Assembly (NCBI RefSeq): GCF_003149455.1
Contig: NZ_QFFK01000006.1
Location: 253,136 to 317,135 of the forward strand
Direction of reading: 5' to 3'
Length of the DNA stretch: 64,000 nt
From: Chitinophaga deserti
Lineage (GTDB): Bacteria; Bacteroidota; Bacteroidia; Chitinophagales; Chitinophagaceae
The notes under the pieces were generated by a model. That model ran no database searches and had not been told where the DNA came from. It saw nothing but the letters and a program-made list of their open reading frames with translations. Positions 53,811 to 62,846 of the stretch are shown here, one piece after another (positions within the stretch are counted from its first letter, which is position 1; each line of letters begins with the position of its first letter). A program made the position numbers and the translations under genes.

Positions 53811-56800
53811 ATGTTAAGATTATTTATATTAAGGCCGGTGCTTTCAACGGTAGTGTCCATAATCCTGCTATTATTGGGCATTATCTCCTACTTTGCCCTG
53901 CCTGTTACGTTGTTTCCCGACATCGCGCCGCCCAGTGTGACTGTGACGGCCGTCTACCCCGGCGCCAACGCTGAAGTAGTGGCCCGTTCCGTGGCCAACC
54001 CGATAGAGGAATCGGTGAACGGGGTGGAGAACATGACCTACATGACCTCCAACTCCAATAACGACGGAAGCATGATGTTGACCGTCTATTTCAAACAGGG
54101 AACCGATCCTGATATCGCTGCCGTAAACGTGCAGAACAGGGTGTCCAAAGCCACCAGCCAGTTACCCGCAGAAGTGGTGAGCGCGGGCATCAGCACGCAG
54201 AAGGTGCAGAACGGTTTCATCATGTTCATGGGGTTGTATAGCGAAAACCCTAAGGAATACGATGAAAAGTTTCTGCAAAACTATATCAAGATCAACCTGA
54301 TCCCCCAGATCCAACGTGTACCCGGCGTAGCCCAGGCGCAGATCTTTGGCGCCAAGGACTATTCCATGCGTATCTGGCTGAAGCCCGATCGTCTTGCAGC
54401 GAATAACCTTGCCCCGCAGGATGTATTGAGCGCGATCAGGGATCAGAACATCGAATCGGCCCCGGGCCGTTTGGGCGAAAACAGCACGGAAACCTTTGAA
54501 TTTGTATTGAAATACAAAGGCAAGCTGAGCCTGAATGAAGATTATGAGAATATTGTTATAAAAGCCAACAGCGATGGTTCCATGCTTCGTTTGAAAGACG
54601 TGGCCCGTATTGAATTCGGGGCGCTCAACTACGGAGCGAACAACCTGCTGGATGGCAAACCTGCGGCAGGTTTTGCTATTATTCAAACTGCCGGTTCCAA
54701 CGCCAATGAGATCCTTGATAACATCGAGCATCTGCTGGTGGATTTTGAGGCCTCGCTTCCTACCGGCGTGAAGACGGTGGTGATGTACAACGCCAAGGAC
54801 TTCCTGGACGCATCTATACACCAGGTTCGTGAAACGCTCATCATCGCATTTTTGCTGGTATTCCTCGTGGTATACATATTCCTGCAGGATTTCCGTTCTA
54901 CGTTGATCCCTGCTATTGCAGTACCCGTGGCCATTTTAGGCACATTCTTCTTCCTGCAGCTATTTGGTTTCAGCATTAACCTGCTCACCCTGTTCGCCCT
55001 GGTACTGGCAATCGGTATCGTGGTGGATGATGCGATAGTCGTCGTGGAAGCGGTGCACGCCAAGATGGAACAAACGCGATGGCCCGCAAGAAAAGCTACC
55101 CTGAAGTCGATGGATGAAATATCAGGCGCGGTTATTTCCATTACCCTGGTGATGATGGCGGTATTTATACCCGTTGGTTTTATGGAGGGCCCTGCAGGTG
55201 TGTTCTACAGGCAGTTTGCATTTACGCTGGCGATCGCTATCATGATCTCCGCGATCAATGCATTGACCCTGAGCCCCGCGCTGTGCGCCTTGTTCTTAAA
55301 ACCTGAACACGGCGAGCATGGCCAGAAAACGGGCTTTGGAAGCCGCTTCTTTAATGCCTTCAACGCCGGTTTCCGTTCCATGACGAACCGGTATATCAAG
55401 AGCCTTAATTTCCTGATCAAGCGGAAGGCGATTGCCATCGGTCTGCTGGTGATCGTAGCCATCGCATCTTTTATACTGGTAAAGAAGACACCGACAGGAT
55501 TTATTCCTACGGAAGATCAGGGCTTCGTATTATATGCGCTGAACACGCCTCCGGGCAGCTCACTGGACAGAACGCATAAGTCTACGTCAAAAATAGACGA
55601 AAAACTTCGCCAGTTCCCGTCTGTGAAACACACCTGGACGGTGGACGGTTTTAACTTTATCAGCAATGCCGCCGCATCTCCTTATGCCGCAGGGTTTGTA
55701 CGTCTGAAAGACAAAGGTGAAAGGGGGGACGTAGATAACATCGACCAGATCACCGGTATGATGTACGGACCTGCAAGCGAACTGAAAGATGCAGGTGCCT
55801 TCTTCTTCAACTTCCCTACGGTTCAGGGTTTTGGTAACGTGAGCGGTTTTGAGTTCATGCTGCAGGATAAACAGGGGCGTCCGCTGGACCAGCTGGGTAA
55901 CAACGCCTGGGCCTTTATCGGCGCATTGATGCAAAGACCGGAAATTGGCGCGGCCTTCACCACCTTCTCCGCGGGTAACCCCCAGTATAAGGTAGAAGTG
56001 GATAATTTCAAGGCCAAACAATTAGGCGTATCCGTTACCGATCTGATGCAGACCATGCAGATATATTACGGTAGCAGCTATGTTTCTGACTTTAACCGTT
56101 TCGGAAAATACTACCGTGTTGTAGCGCAGGCCGATGTGCCTTACCGTACCGACATTCACTCGCTTGATGGTATTTACGTGAAGAACAGCCTGGGCGAGAT
56201 GGTACCGGTAAAATCAATGGTGTCGCTCAAGCGTGTGTACGGTCCTGAAACAGTGACCCGCAACAACATGTTCAATTCCGTTACTATCAACGGTACGCCC
56301 AAGCCGGGTTACAGTACTGGTGATGCGATCAAAGCCATTGAGGAGACAGCTAAAACGGCGTTGCCGCAGGGATATGGTTACGAATGGACAGGTGCGACCC
56401 GCGAAGAGATCTCCGCCGGCGACCAGCAGATCTACATCTTCCTGCTCAGCATCCTGTTCGTATACTTCCTGCTGGCAGCTCAATACGAAAGTTATGTATT
56501 GCCGCTAGCAATTATCCTGACTATCCCAACAGGTATCCTGGGTGTATTTGCCTTCATCGGTTTTGCCGGTCTGGACAATAACATCTACGTACAGATTGGT
56601 ATGATCATGTTGATAGGTTTGCTTGCGAAGAACGCCATCCTGATAGTAGAATTTGCACTGCAGCGGCGGCGCAACGGCATGGGATTGCTAGAATCGGCGC
56701 TGGCCGGGGCAAGAGCCAGGCTGCGTCCCATCCTGATGACTTCATTCGCCTTTATCGTAGGTCTGATACCCCTGGTATTTGTGTCCAAAGGTTCCGCGGT

Positions 56801-56978
56801 TGGTAACCATTCAATTGGTTATAGCGCCATCGGCGGTATGTTGACCGGTGTGATCCTGGGTGTATTTATCATTCCTGTGCTGTATGTGATATTCCAGTTC
56901 TTACAGGAAAAAATAACCGGCCGCCCCGGCTTAAGAGTTTATGAAGAGGAGATGGAAATGGAAGAAGCAACCGTATAA
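53811..56978 (+). CDS. RND efflux pump, inner-membrane transporter (HAE-1/AcrB type)
   Basis: A 1055-residue proton-driven drug exporter with 12 membrane helices and two large periplasmic loops. TM4 carries the proton-relay aspartate pair in LAIGIVVDDAIVVVEAVHAKM (pieces), and TM10 the lysine in GLLAKNAILIVEFALQRR. The N-terminus FILRPVLSTVVSIILLLLG and PDIAPPSVTVTAVYPGA are typical of the family. It assembles as a trimer with the adaptor and outer-membrane channel encoded on either side, 77 and 17 bases away. Confidence 0.96.
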   Translation: MLRLFILRPVLSTVVSIILLLLGIISYFALPVTLFPDIAPPSVTVTAVYPGANAEVVARSVANPIEESVNGVENMTYMTSNSNNDGSMMLTVYFKQGTDPDIAAVNVQNRVSKATSQLPAEVVSAGISTQKVQNGFIMFMGLYSENPKEYDEKFLQNYIKINLIPQIQRVPGVAQAQIFGAKDYSMRIWLKPDRLAANNLAPQDVLSAIRDQNIESAPGRLGENSTETFEFVLKYKGKLSLNEDYENIVIKANSDGSMLRLKDVARIEFGALNYGANNLLDGKPAAGFAIIQTAGSNANEILDNIEHLLVDFEASLPTGVKTVVMYNAKDFLDASIHQVRETLIIAFLLVFLVVYIFLQDFRSTLIPAIAVPVAILGTFFFLQLFGFSINLLTLFALVLAIGIVVDDAIVVVEAVHAKMEQTRWPARKATLKSMDEISGAVISITLVMMAVFIPVGFMEGPAGVFYRQFAFTLAIAIMISAINALTLSPALCALFLKPEHGEHGQKTGFGSRFFNAFNAGFRSMTNRYIKSLNFLIKRKAIAIGLLVIVAIASFILVKKTPTGFIPTEDQGFVLYALNTPPGSSLDRTHKSTSKIDEKLRQFPSVKHTWTVDGFNFISNAAASPYAAGFVRLKDKGERGDVDNIDQITGMMYGPASELKDAGAFFFNFPTVQGFGNVSGFEFMLQDKQGRPLDQLGNNAWAFIGALMQRPEIGAAFTTFSAGNPQYKVEVDNFKAKQLGVSVTDLMQTMQIYYGSSYVSDFNRFGKYYRVVAQADVPYRTDIHSLDGIYVKNSLGEMVPVKSMVSLKRVYGPETVTRNNMFNSVTINGTPKPGYSTGDAIKAIEETAKTALPQGYGYEWTGATREEISAGDQQIYIFLLSILFVYFLLAAQYESYVLPLAIILTIPTGILGVFAFIGFAGLDNNIYVQIGMIMLIGLLAKNAILIVEFALQRRRNGMGLLESALAGARARLRPILMTSFAFIVGLIPLVFVSKGSAVGNHSIGYSAIGGMLTGVILGVFIIPVLYVIFQFLQEKITGRPGLRVYEEEMEMEEATV

Positions 56979-56995
56979 GTAAAATCAAGGCAATT

Positions 56996-58402
56996 ATGAC
57001 GCAATATTCAAAATACTTAATAGCTATACTCACGGCAGCTTCGTTTGCCGCCTGCAAAGTCGGGAAAGACTTTCAGCGGCCCGAAGTGGCCTTACCGGCG
57101 CAGTTCGGTAATACGGCTGCGGCAGACAGTTCCGTTGGAGCGGCCCCCTGGAAGCAGTTCTTCCCCGATCCGGCTCTGCAGGAGCTCATCGGCGGTGCGC
57201 TCAAGAGTAACTTCGACCTTCAGCTGGCACTGAAAAGGATAGAAGCGGCCTCGGCCTACGTTAAACAGGCAAAAGCAGCCATGCTGCCCTCGGTTAGCGC
57301 CAATGCTACCGCCAATACTTCGTTCCCTTCAGAGAACAGCCTGAACGGGCTCAGCCTCAAAAACTTCCTGAAAACGGACCATATTGAGGACTTCACCCTC
57401 GGCCTGGGTATTTCCTGGGAAATAGACATCTGGGGCAAAATCCGCCGTCAGAAGGAAGCTGCACTGGCATCCTACCTTCAGACGTACGAAGGCGCCCGTG
57501 CCGTGCAGACAGGCATCGTTGCCAACGTAGCCAACAGCTACTTTAACCTCCTGATGCTGGATGCACAGCTTGATATCGCCAAACGCAACGCTTCTCTCAG
57601 CGATACTATCGTTCAGATGATCCGTATGCAGAAAACCGCCGGTGAGGTAACCGAACTGGCCGTTCAGCAGGCTGTAGCGCAAAAGCTGCAGGCAGAACAA
57701 CTGATCCCCCAGCTGGAACAGGCTGCCACCATCCAGGAAAATGCTATCCGCATCCTGATGGGCCAGCTGCCTGGTACTGTAGCCCGCACGGCCTCACTCG
57801 ACGGATATCAGGTATGGGATAGTTTACAGACTGGCATACCCGCAAAGGTAATCGCCAACAGGCCTGATGTAAAAGCCTCAGAAATGGGCCTTAAAGCAGC
57901 CAATGCGACCGTTGGGGCTGCACAGGGTGCCATGTATCCCGCCCTGAGCCTTACGGCCAATGGGGGGCTTAATGCCTATAAGATCGGGGAATGGTTCAAC
58001 GGGAACTCCATATTCGGGACAGTAGCCGGCAACATTGTTCAGCCCATCTTTAACCAGCGCAGGCTGCGTACCCAGCTGGAAATAGCTCAGAACGACCGTG
58101 ATCAGGCAGCTATCCGCTTCCGCCAGTCGGTTACGGTAGCTGTGGGTGAGGTAACCGATGCGTTGGTACAGCTGGATAAACTGCAGCAACAGCAGGCTAT
58201 CTCAGGTACCCGCCTCGAAACTACCCGGCAGGCAGTAAATAACGCCCGCCTGCTGTTCCGCAGTGGTTTGGCTAACTACCTCGAAGTCATCAACGCCCAG
58301 GGCACCAGCCTGCAGGCGGAACTGACGCAGGCAGATATTAAACGTCAACGCCTTACCGCCATGGTGTCCCTTTACAGGTCGCTCGGCGGAGGCTACCAAT
58401 AG
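56996..58402 (+). CDS. RND efflux outer-membrane channel (TolC/OprM family)
   Basis: A 468-residue outer-membrane lipoprotein (lipobox SFAAC). Two repeated halves of the TolC fold are visible, with LDAQLDIAKRNASLSDTIVQ in the first and LFRSGLANYLEVINAQGTSLQAEL in the second. FQRPEVALPAQF after the lipid anchor is characteristic of the NodT/OprM group. It completes the three-gene efflux operon, closed by a terminator. Confidence 0.95.
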   Translation: MTQYSKYLIAILTAASFAACKVGKDFQRPEVALPAQFGNTAAADSSVGAAPWKQFFPDPALQELIGGALKSNFDLQLALKRIEAASAYVKQAKAAMLPSVSANATANTSFPSENSLNGLSLKNFLKTDHIEDFTLGLGISWEIDIWGKIRRQKEAALASYLQTYEGARAVQTGIVANVANSYFNLLMLDAQLDIAKRNASLSDTIVQMIRMQKTAGEVTELAVQQAVAQKLQAEQLIPQLEQAATIQENAIRILMGQLPGTVARTASLDGYQVWDSLQTGIPAKVIANRPDVKASEMGLKAANATVGAAQGAMYPALSLTANGGLNAYKIGEWFNGNSIFGTVAGNIVQPIFNQRRLRTQLEIAQNDRDQAAIRFRQSVTVAVGEVTDALVQLDKLQQQQAISGTRLETTRQAVNNARLLFRSGLANYLEVINAQGTSLQAELTQADIKRQRLTAMVSLYRSLGGGYQ

Positions 58403-58526
58403 AAGGCGCCACCGACGACAGGTGATAGTTGTTTTATTCAAATCAACAGACAGGTTGGAAGGAAGTAATGCACAAAAACAACTGTCATCTGTCCGCGGTT
58501 ATCGCTCTTCATGAACATCAGGTTGT

Positions 58527-58557
58527 ACCGGTAGGAGAAATCCTGCCGGTTTTTTTA
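58527..58557 (+). terminator. Terminator of the RND operon
   Basis: ACCGGTAGGA and TCCTGCCGGT form a 10-bp stem with one T-G wobble and a GAAA tetraloop, followed by seven T. Confidence 0.88.
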
Positions 58558-58667
58558 TGCCTATATGCCAAAGCGCGTGGCTAATGCAGCGGCGTTATTG
58601 CTATGCTGTTCATATACAATTATTTAGATGCGTTCTGCCCCTTTTAGAAACTCCCTTAAATAAATCT

Positions 58668-58700
58668 CGTCTGCCCTTCATCTGCCGTTCGTCTGCCCCT
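58668..58700. repeat. 11-bp tandem repeat, three units
   Basis: CGTCTGCCCTT, CATCTGCCGTT and CGTCTGCCCCT follow one another, just upstream of the truncated kinase frame. A loose fourth copy (CGTTCTGCCCCTT) lies at about 58631. The rest of this 327-base gap holds only the terminator. Confidence 0.75.
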
Positions 58701-58729
58701 TCTGCTACTTTCAATACGGTATCATTAAG

Positions 58730-59323
58730 GTGTACCTACTAAGCCAATTCGGAGGCCGGGCATCCATCACCAGCATGCTCAACGAAGCAGAGCGCCTCAA
58801 TCACATCACCCGAAGCCTGCTACAGCTGGCGCAAACAGGCTTCGATGGCAAAAAGCAGCATTGGGAAATCATCCGGACAGACGAGCTGCTCTTCGCTGTC
58901 AAGCAAATGACGGATAAGCTCAGTCCGGGTAACCACGTATCCATCGACTACAGCCTGTTCCCGGAAGAGGAAGAGAAAATGAATATCAAAGGCAACTTCC
59001 AGCTGCTGGAACTGGCCATCACCAACATCGTTACCAACGCCATCAAATATTCCAGCAACCAGCCGGTATCACTGGCACTGGCGGCTACGGATACGCGGAA
59101 TATCGTGATCGTAAAGGATCTTGGTATTGGCATCCCTGAGCAGGACCTGCCTTACATCTTTTCCCCGTTTTTCCGGGCCAGCAATACCAGCCGATTCGAA
59201 GGCTATGGTATAGGGCTGCCGCTGACAAATACCATCATCCGCATGCATAAGGGCGAGATCATCGTGGAAAGCCGGATGAATGAAGGCACGGAAATCAGGG
59301 TAGTATTACCTTCTGCACAATAG
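58730..59323 (+). pseudogene. N-terminally truncated sensor histidine kinase
   Basis: The open frame (197 codons from a GTG) encodes only the end of a histidine kinase. It has the second helix of the dimerisation domain (MLNEAERLNHITRSLLQLAQTG) and a complete ATPase domain: N box LAITNIVTNAIKYSSN, G1 box VKDLGIGIPEQ, F box FSPFFRA, and G2 box GYGIGLPLT. The phospho-acceptor histidine helix, HAMP and sensor regions are missing, and no response regulator is adjacent. An 11-bp repeat lies at the truncation side. It is probably a remnant, less likely a free ATPase domain. Confidence 0.75.
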
Positions 59324-59429
59324 GGCTGATAGTGTGTGTCCCGGGTGGCGGCTACCTTTCATCAAAAGATATTTCACTTACAGGCGGCGATGTGTATCTT
59401 GTTTACGAACAATGAAATGAGTCCCGACT

Positions 59430-61865
59430 ATGCGTATTTACAGATTCCTTCTGCAGGGCATCTTACTGCTGCCCTGTATACCTGCTGCCGCGCAGGATAC
59501 CGTACAATTCCGCAATGGCCTGTATGTGGCCAGTCCACAGCACTATGGCCGTGAAGCAGTGTATACGGATGTGCTGGCTTATCAGCTTTATACCCATACC
59601 TTAACGCCGCCAAAGGAAGGCGCTGTGTTCGAAAAGGAATTAACCTGGCAGCCGGTTACGGCAGACAGTGCCAACCGCTTATTCCGCAGAGGCCGTGGAG
59701 CATTTGGACGGGGCGGGTATTTTTACCTTACCTATGAATCCGACAAGGCGCGCCCTGCTTTGCTCAATATCCGTGGTAACAGCGGGTTTTACATCAACGG
59801 GGAGCCGCATGCGGGAGATCCTTATAATTCCGGATGGATGTATGTTCCGGTACAATTGAAAAAGGGTTTGAATGAATTATACGTGCGTGGCGGTATAATC
59901 ACTGCAAGCCTCATCCTCCCCGGAAAACCTGTTCAGCTGCAGGCGTCAGACGCTACTTTGCCGCATATAATCGCCGGAAGCGGCACCGAAACCCTGCAGG
60001 GCGCCCTGGTGGTGATCAATGGTACTTCAAAGGATCTGAAAGGCCTGCGCCTGCGTGCTTCAGCCGGAGGGAAGGAAGTGTTGACGGATGTGCCTGCTGT
60101 TCCGCAAATGTCTACCCGGAAAGTGCCGTTCTCTTTTATTACTGCAGATGTGAATAGTCCGGGTAAAGTAGAATACCTGATAACGCTGCTGGACGGCAAA
60201 AAAATACTGGACGAAACCAAAGTGAACGTGGAAGCCGTGGCAAAGGGGGATAAATACAGCAGGACCTTCATCAGTGCCGTAGACGGCAGTTTGCAGTACT
60301 ATGCAGTAGCCCCTCAGGTGGGCGGCCCAAAGAAAGGTGCTGCGCTTTTCCTTTCCGTACACGGTGCCGGTGTAGAGGCAATAGGGCAGGCAAGGGCTTA
60401 CCAGTCGAAGGACTGGGGAACACTTGTTGCCGCCACTAACCGCAGGCCCAGAGGGTTTAACTGGGAAGACTGGGGCCGTATAGATGCTTTGGAAGTATTG
60501 GCCATAGCCCGGAAGTCTTTCGAGCCCGATCCGCAGAAAATTTATTTGACGGGGCATTCCATGGGTGGCCATGGTACCTGGTTCCTGGGGGCCACCTATC
60601 CTGATAAATGGGCTGCAATAGCCCCCAGTGCCGGTTATCCTACGCTTAAAGGATATGGATCGGCAGACGGGATGGTGCCGGATAGCGCCGCCAACCCGGT
60701 AGAGCAAATGCTGCTCCGTGCAGGCAACCAGAGTGATGTAATTAAACTGGCGCAGAACTACAAGCCACTGGGGGTTTATATTTTCCATGGGGATGCAGAC
60801 AGGGTAGTGTCTGTTAATTACGCGCGGCAAATGAGAGAATTGCTGGGCGGTTTCCATGCAGACTTCAGCTATAACGAATACCCCGGCGGGGAACACTGGT
60901 TCGGGGACATCAGCGTAGACTGGAAGCCCATCTTCGACTTCTTTAAATGGCGCACCCGTGCGGCAGATACTGCCGTGAACGTGATAGATTTCATCACCTC
61001 CAACCCCGGTATTTCCGATGCTTACCGCTGGGCTTCTGTATATCAGCAGGAGCACCCCCTGCAATACAGCCGCATCCGCCTGAAACGTAACCGTGCCGCC
61101 AATATCATCGAAGGACAAACGGAGAATATTCGCCTGCTCCGGCTGGATGTAAAGGATTTCACGCCCGGTGCCAAACTGACGCTGAAACTGGATGGTGCAG
61201 AAATAACTTCTACAGTGGGAACGCAGGCATTATACCTGCTGAAGGTGCAAAACGGCTGGCAGCTTACAACAGAGCCGCCGCTGTCTGAGAAAGGCCCGCA
61301 CCGCAATGGCACCTTGAAAGATGCATTCCATCACAGGATGGTATTTGTTTACAGCACCGGCGGCAGCAAAGAGGAAAACGAATGGAGCTTTAATAAGGCC
61401 CGTTATGATGCCGAAACCTGGTATTACCGCGGTAATGGTTCCATGGACATTATTGCTGACAAAGACTATAACGCGCAGCAGTACCGCGACAGGGGCGTCA
61501 TTATCTACGGTAATAAAACCACCAATAAAGCATGGAACACGCTACTGGCCGATGCCCCGGTGCAGATGGAACGGAATAAGATCACGGCCGGAGGCAAAAC
61601 ATGGTCTGGTCCGGATATGGCAGCCAGCTTCGTATGGCCGCTGAAAGGGTCTGCCGTAGCATCGGTAGGCGTGATAGGCGGTACGGGCATACCCGGTATG
61701 AAAGCAGCCTATGCCAATCAGTATTTCGCGGGAGCCAGCGGCTTTCCTGATTACATGATCTACGATGCGAAAATGATGCTGACCGGTGCCAATGCCGTTA
61801 AGATGGCTGGTTTCTATAACCATGCCTGGGTAATGACGGAGGCAGACGGGGTAGTGGCGGAGTAA
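59430..61865 (+). CDS. Secreted alpha/beta hydrolase (prolyl-oligopeptidase/PHB-depolymerase-like)
   Basis: An 811-residue secreted enzyme with a signal peptide ending PAAA-QD. The N-terminal 270 residues are beta-rich. The catalytic domain (about 285-510) has the nucleophile elbow LTGHSMGGHG, the acid in FHGDADRVV, and the histidine in YPGGEHWFGD, with an oxyanion-side strand FLSVHGAGVEA. The C-terminal 300 residues form another unrecognised beta-rich module. Prolyl-oligopeptidase or esterase activity on an outside substrate is plausible. It is a single-gene unit with a terminator. Confidence 0.85.
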   Translation: MRIYRFLLQGILLLPCIPAAAQDTVQFRNGLYVASPQHYGREAVYTDVLAYQLYTHTLTPPKEGAVFEKELTWQPVTADSANRLFRRGRGAFGRGGYFYLTYESDKARPALLNIRGNSGFYINGEPHAGDPYNSGWMYVPVQLKKGLNELYVRGGIITASLILPGKPVQLQASDATLPHIIAGSGTETLQGALVVINGTSKDLKGLRLRASAGGKEVLTDVPAVPQMSTRKVPFSFITADVNSPGKVEYLITLLDGKKILDETKVNVEAVAKGDKYSRTFISAVDGSLQYYAVAPQVGGPKKGAALFLSVHGAGVEAIGQARAYQSKDWGTLVAATNRRPRGFNWEDWGRIDALEVLAIARKSFEPDPQKIYLTGHSMGGHGTWFLGATYPDKWAAIAPSAGYPTLKGYGSADGMVPDSAANPVEQMLLRAGNQSDVIKLAQNYKPLGVYIFHGDADRVVSVNYARQMRELLGGFHADFSYNEYPGGEHWFGDISVDWKPIFDFFKWRTRAADTAVNVIDFITSNPGISDAYRWASVYQQEHPLQYSRIRLKRNRAANIIEGQTENIRLLRLDVKDFTPGAKLTLKLDGAEITSTVGTQALYLLKVQNGWQLTTEPPLSEKGPHRNGTLKDAFHHRMVFVYSTGGSKEENEWSFNKARYDAETWYYRGNGSMDIIADKDYNAQQYRDRGVIIYGNKTTNKAWNTLLADAPVQMERNKITAGGKTWSGPDMAASFVWPLKGSAVASVGVIGGTGIPGMKAAYANQYFAGASGFPDYMIYDAKMMLTGANAVKMAGFYNHAWVMTEADGVVAE

Positions 61866-61897
61866 TTCCACAAACTATTACAACGTGATTTAATATT

Positions 61898-61935
61898 AAA
61901 AGGCCGGTCTGCAAATGTTTGCAGGCGGGCCTTTT
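61898..61935 (+). terminator. Terminator of the alpha/beta hydrolase gene
   Basis: AAAAGGCC and GGCCTTTT form the base of a long stem whose upper part is TGCAAA/TTTGCA. It lies 33 bases past the stop codon. Confidence 0.85.
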
Positions 61936-62000
61936 AGGTTATGGGGAGTGTTTTTCTAATGCTGGATTAACGCGAATTTTAAAAGTCTGTGAAAATTTAT

Positions 62001-62031
62001 TTTGTATAATTCAACCGGAATTATACTTTTG
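62001..62031 (+). promoter_or_regulatory. Promoter of tRNA-Ser(TGA)
   Basis: TTTG (62001-62004) is followed after exactly 19 bases by TACTTTTG (62024-62031), a full Bacteroidota promoter. It ends 4 bases before the mature tRNA, so processing of the 5' end would remove very little. Confidence 0.8.
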
Positions 62032-62035
62032 CGCC

Positions 62036-62120
62036 GGAGGAATGGCAGAGCGGTCGATTGCGGCAGTCTTGAAAACTGTTGGCTGTAACAGGTCCGGGGG
62101 TTCGAATCCCTCTTCCTCCG
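62036..62120 (+). tRNA. tRNA-Ser(TGA)
   Basis: An 85-base class II tRNA. The acceptor GGAGGAA pairs with TTCCTCC, anticodon loop CTTGAAA gives TGA, a long variable arm is present (GGCTGTAACAGGTCC region), and the T arm holds GGTTCGAATCC. The discriminator is G, as for serine tRNAs. No CCA is encoded. It is followed by a terminator hairpin (GCCTGGC/GCCGGGC, then T run). Confidence 0.95.
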
Positions 62121-62600
62121 CTGAAATAAGCCTGGCTAATAGCCGGGCGTTTTTGTTTTTAAGAGAGGGGAATTGCGGGCAGTCTCATATCGAATGATTT
62201 TGACTGTAACAGGTCCGGGGGTTCGAATCCCTCTTCCTCCGCTGAAATAAGCCTGGCTAATAGCCGGGCGTTTTTGTTTTTATGGGATGTGGAAGTCTTT
62301 GCATACCTGATTTGACTGTAACAGGTCCGGGGTTCGAATCCGGCTAACTCCGCTGAATATTTCCCGGCCTTAAACCGGGGATTTTTGTTTTAGGGAGTGT
62401 CAGTCTCTTCTTAAATGATTTTGACTGTAACAGGTCCGGGGTTCGAATCCGGCTGACTCCGCTGAATATTTCCCGGCCTTAAGTCGGGGATTTTTGTTTT
62501 AAGGAGTATCAGTCTCTTCTTAAATGATTTTGACTGTAACAGGTCCGGGGGGCGAATCCGGCTGACTCTGCTGAAAATCGCTTCCACAAGTTTGCCCCGG
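62121..62600 (+). repeat. Four tandem tRNA-Ser 3' fragments with terminators
   Basis: The variable-arm/T-arm/3'-acceptor segment beginning CTGTAACAGGTCCGGGG recurs at 62204, 62316, 62425 and 62534, after the intact gene's copy at 62083 (spacings 121, 112, 109, 109). The first repeat keeps the intact tRNA's 3' end and terminator. The other three carry a variant end (CGGCTGACTCCG type; GGCTAACTCCG in the first of them) and a different terminator (CCCGGCCTTAA...). The 5' acceptor strand and D arm are missing in all. A CAGTC/GACTG stem with an enlarged loop replaces the anticodon arm. Confidence 0.9.
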
Positions 62601-62615
62601 GTATCCCGGGTTTTT
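62596..62615 (+). terminator. Short terminator at end of the tRNA-Ser fragment array
   Basis: CCCGGG-TAT-CCCGGG followed by five T. It lies just before the next tRNA gene. Confidence 0.65.
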
Positions 62616-62657
62616 ATTGGAAAAAATGGGGGAATTTACTAAACTCGCATTCGAATA

Positions 62658-62745
62658 CGGAGAGATGTCAGAGCTGGTTGAATGTACCTGACTCGAAATC
62701 AGGTGTACTCGAAAGAGTACCGGGGGTTCGAATCCCTCTCTCTCC
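62658..62745 (+). tRNA. tRNA-Ser(CGA)
   Basis: An 88-base class II tRNA. The acceptor GGAGAGA pairs with TCTCTCC. Anticodon stem CCTGA/TCAGG encloses loop CTCGAAA, giving CGA. The variable arm is GTACTCGAAAGAGTAC and the T arm holds GGGTTCGAATCCC. Discriminator G. No CCA is encoded. Confidence 0.95.
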
Positions 62746-62846
62746 GCAGTTGGGGATAAATCGTCATTAAGATCGTTTATCCCCATTTCATTTTGTTCTC
62801 TATTACCCGCCCGCAGCCCGATGAGCTGAATTCAATGTAAAATTGT

